From the NCBI GenBank assembly GCA_026874595.1, contig CM049316.1:52895676-52959675 (forward strand): a stretch of DNA of 64,000 nt, in the 5' to 3' direction. Below the pieces are notes generated by a model. It made no database searches and was not told the origin of the DNA. It worked only from the letters and a program-made list of their open reading frames with translations. The translations under genes and the position numbers were made by a program. The DNA is from Sipunculus nudus. Taxonomy: Eukaryota; Annelida; Sipuncula; Golfingiida; Sipunculidae. Every line of letters begins with the position of its first letter. Within the stretch, counting starts at the first letter, position 1. This document shows positions 61,861 to 64,000 of the stretch, one piece after another.

Positions 61861-63967
61861 GTGCATCCGGTGAACAATTTTCACATATTTGAATGGTTGA
61901 AGCTGCACCATAATTTAATGCTGACCTTAAGGCTGACTCTGACATGACACATGACGAAATCTGACATGTTAATTCTAGTGGGGCTTCCCGTATCCTGCTC
62001 ATATACATACGCGCTTATATAAATGTGCGTGTGTATGATAACTTCTTGTGGTCTGTCAACTATATTTTGGTAAGTAAAAATGCAATGCATACAACAATTG
62101 TGTTGTAACAGAACAATAAGTAGTATATATATATCCTTGTAATCTTTCGTTCTGTTGTCTATACATTTATCTGCTTTGACACATGTAATATAAATGTACA
62201 TAGTAAATGAGAAAAGAAAACTAACATATACATATAAACACAGTGAAAAAAGTTTGTACTGTTGTAAAACGGAATGAAAACCTAACATATAGGCTACCAA
62301 AACCTTTGTAGGACCTGCGGTTCTATACTTTATATATGGATATACTGCAGTGGTTTAAATTAAAACAGTGGTAAAATAATTTCTAGCTTCAACATTAAAT
62401 GCTCCAGTGTTATAAGTATGCACGCCATGGCATGCAGTAGATGACAGATAATCATCCCGTATAAAGTCTTGCTGATTATTTCATTTGTTGATATTTATGT
62501 CGAATAATTTATATCGTTTCACAAGATTTATTATACCTCTATTAACAAAATGCCATCAAATGATAGAAAACTCGGATCTTTTAATTCAAGTTGTTTAAAA
62601 GTGGCGAGAAAGGTCACGTAAAAACATACTATATAAAGCATATATATATTTATGTGTGCGTGTGTGTGTGCAGTCCCATATTCTTCATAAACTAGCCACT
62701 ATCCCTGTTCTTCAGAAAATAAAACCCCAAATCACTATTTTATCAGTCCAAGAGAATATTCAGTATATATAGTTCGACAGACGACATGTTTTATATAGTG
62801 ATCGACGAGAATGCACAGACATAATGTTATTCTTCTTCAAAGCTTTTCAAGATGACATCTTTCACTCTCGCGTATCAGATATTACAGCTCCCCTGGGGTT
62901 TGAGTCTTTTTCTGGTGATCATTGGTGCCGACGTGACACCTTCCAGGAAGCCCACAGTCACGACAAAGAGGGCGCTATGCGACCTCACAGGTCGAAACCC
63001 TTCTGTGTCAGTTGACCTGTCCTCCGGCTGGTTCTATATATAGTCTCTGTTACCCTCTGTGATGTTTGGAGCAGGTACAGCCCTGCTGATACCCAACTTT
63101 TAAACAAACAGACCATCAAACCGATACATGCCTTTTTGCCTCTTTGTCTGCGGCTGAATTCGCTCTCCCAGCTCTCTTAATCATACCTGTTTAACCCGTT
63201 GTCTGGTGTAAACCATTTGTTCCCGGAACGAGAGATCAAAACACTCCTTAACGTTTGTTTATAGAACACCAGTCCTGGTTCTTAATTGTATACAGCGTGT
63301 TCTCTGCATGTTCAATTACTGTAGAATTTATTTTCTGGTCGTTTCTCAGTGTCTTGACCCTGTGTTGATAATCTAAAATGTATAAGCATCATTCATGATG
63401 AAAATAAAGAAATACCTTTTTAAACCTACCTAAGGTAAAAAGAACATATGAATAAAACAAAATTTCAGGTATATATATTGACAAAAATGAAACCGCTTTC
63501 TTCTTAAAGAGTAAACGATGAAACTAAATAGTTCATACATCCCAGGATAACCTTAAAGCTGATAGAATATAAATTTTCGTTTCCATATAGATGATTCAAC
63601 CTCTCCACATCTCTTATTAACTTTTTCGGCCGACTTGTAAGCTGTTCCTATGATAACCAGTCCAGAAGCGAGCATTTGCTGTATTCCCAGAAATATGCAA
63701 AATTAGGTCCAAAAAAAAAGGTCCAAAGAACATAGGTCCAAACAGTTTTCAAAATGGACATTCTGTGAAATGGGCTCAATTTTGAATCACTTTTGTAAAT
63801 TCAGAATAATTAAAATATTGCTTCCGTTATATAATGAATTTTAAATAATTTGTACATACATCTCTTTATATTCTACAGCCTCCCTAATCTGTGTTTTATG
63901 CTGCATGTAGTACATATAGACTGTATGTGTTTGATATTATACATGACATTGTGACTCATCATTTCAG

Positions 63968-64000
63968 CTGATTCAGACGGAGAAGACGCCCCTAGTCCGG
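63968..64000 (+). CDS. Irx: Iroquois homeobox gene, exon 5 (start only, cut by window end)
   Basis: The last 33 bases follow a good acceptor (a T-rich run then TTTCAG ending at 63967). Joined in phase 1 to exon 4, they complete an Ala codon and continue DSDGEDAPSP, an acidic Ser/Pro peptide like the region after the homeodomain in other Irx proteins. The exon is cut by the window edge. The Iro box, a short C-terminal motif of the family, should be encoded beyond it. The phase match and the acidic composition are the evidence; the exon is too short to support alone. Confidence 0.8.
   Translation, partial: MIQTEKTPLVR

Larger units (their letters stand above)
59707..63967 (+). other. Irx intron 4
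   Basis: Intron of 4.26 kb, GT at 59707 and AG at 63966-63967, phase 1. GC-richer blocks lie at about 60.0-60.78 kb, 61.47-61.86 kb (listed separately) and 62.85-63.3 kb; one (AT)n array lies at 60844. Near the 3' end, AGGTCCAAA is repeated three times within 63704-63750. No additional exon is supportable. Confidence 0.8.

Overview
The window reads as animal (metazoan) nuclear DNA, most probably from a lophotrochozoan such as a mollusc. The phylum is inference, based on the Iroquois protein sequence, the tRNA-derived SINE-like elements and the repeat style (very many AT dinucleotide arrays, poly-G and poly-C tracts, repeats carrying TGACCTTTGACC). It is not bacterial: there are no operons, and the only convincing coding sequence is split by introns with GT-AG borders.

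The one recognisable gene is an Iroquois-class (Irx) TALE homeobox gene on the + strand. I assemble five exons: 47165-47224 (start MSYPQFGY), 53479-53724 (conserved Iroquois N-terminal block CCESGRPIMTDP), 57176-57285, 59336-59706 (whole homeodomain plus acidic tail) and 63968 to the window end. Intron phases are 0, 0, 2 and 1, and every junction keeps the frame. About 273 residues are present; the C-terminal part, including the expected Iro box, lies beyond the right edge.

Everything upstream of exon 1 (about 47 kb) has no gene I can support. From left to right it holds: a 60-bp minisatellite at the left edge; a mosaic of interspersed repeats (about 3.8-9.2 kb) carrying nuclear-receptor-like and CTCF-core-like motifs; a satellite array (9.7-11.9 kb) with an exact 203-bp higher-order period; a SINE-like fragment; a 1.6-kb inverted-repeat transposon with a second small element nested in it (13.7-15.4 kb); a PIF/Harbinger-like MITE (17 kb); and, from 17 kb to the end, a gene desert packed with (AT)n arrays. 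Between the arrays lie higher-GC, non-repetitive islands rich in homeodomain, SOX, forkhead or TALE-type motifs, which are candidate enhancers. A near-perfect 81-bp-arm hairpin sits at 32.6-32.8 kb and a tRNA-derived SINE pair at 39.2-39.4 kb.

The layout, one developmental homeobox gene beside a long gene desert with enhancer-like islands and CTCF-like motifs, is what a genomic regulatory block around an Iroquois gene would look like. No comparison with other genomes was possible here, so every regulatory call is a hypothesis.
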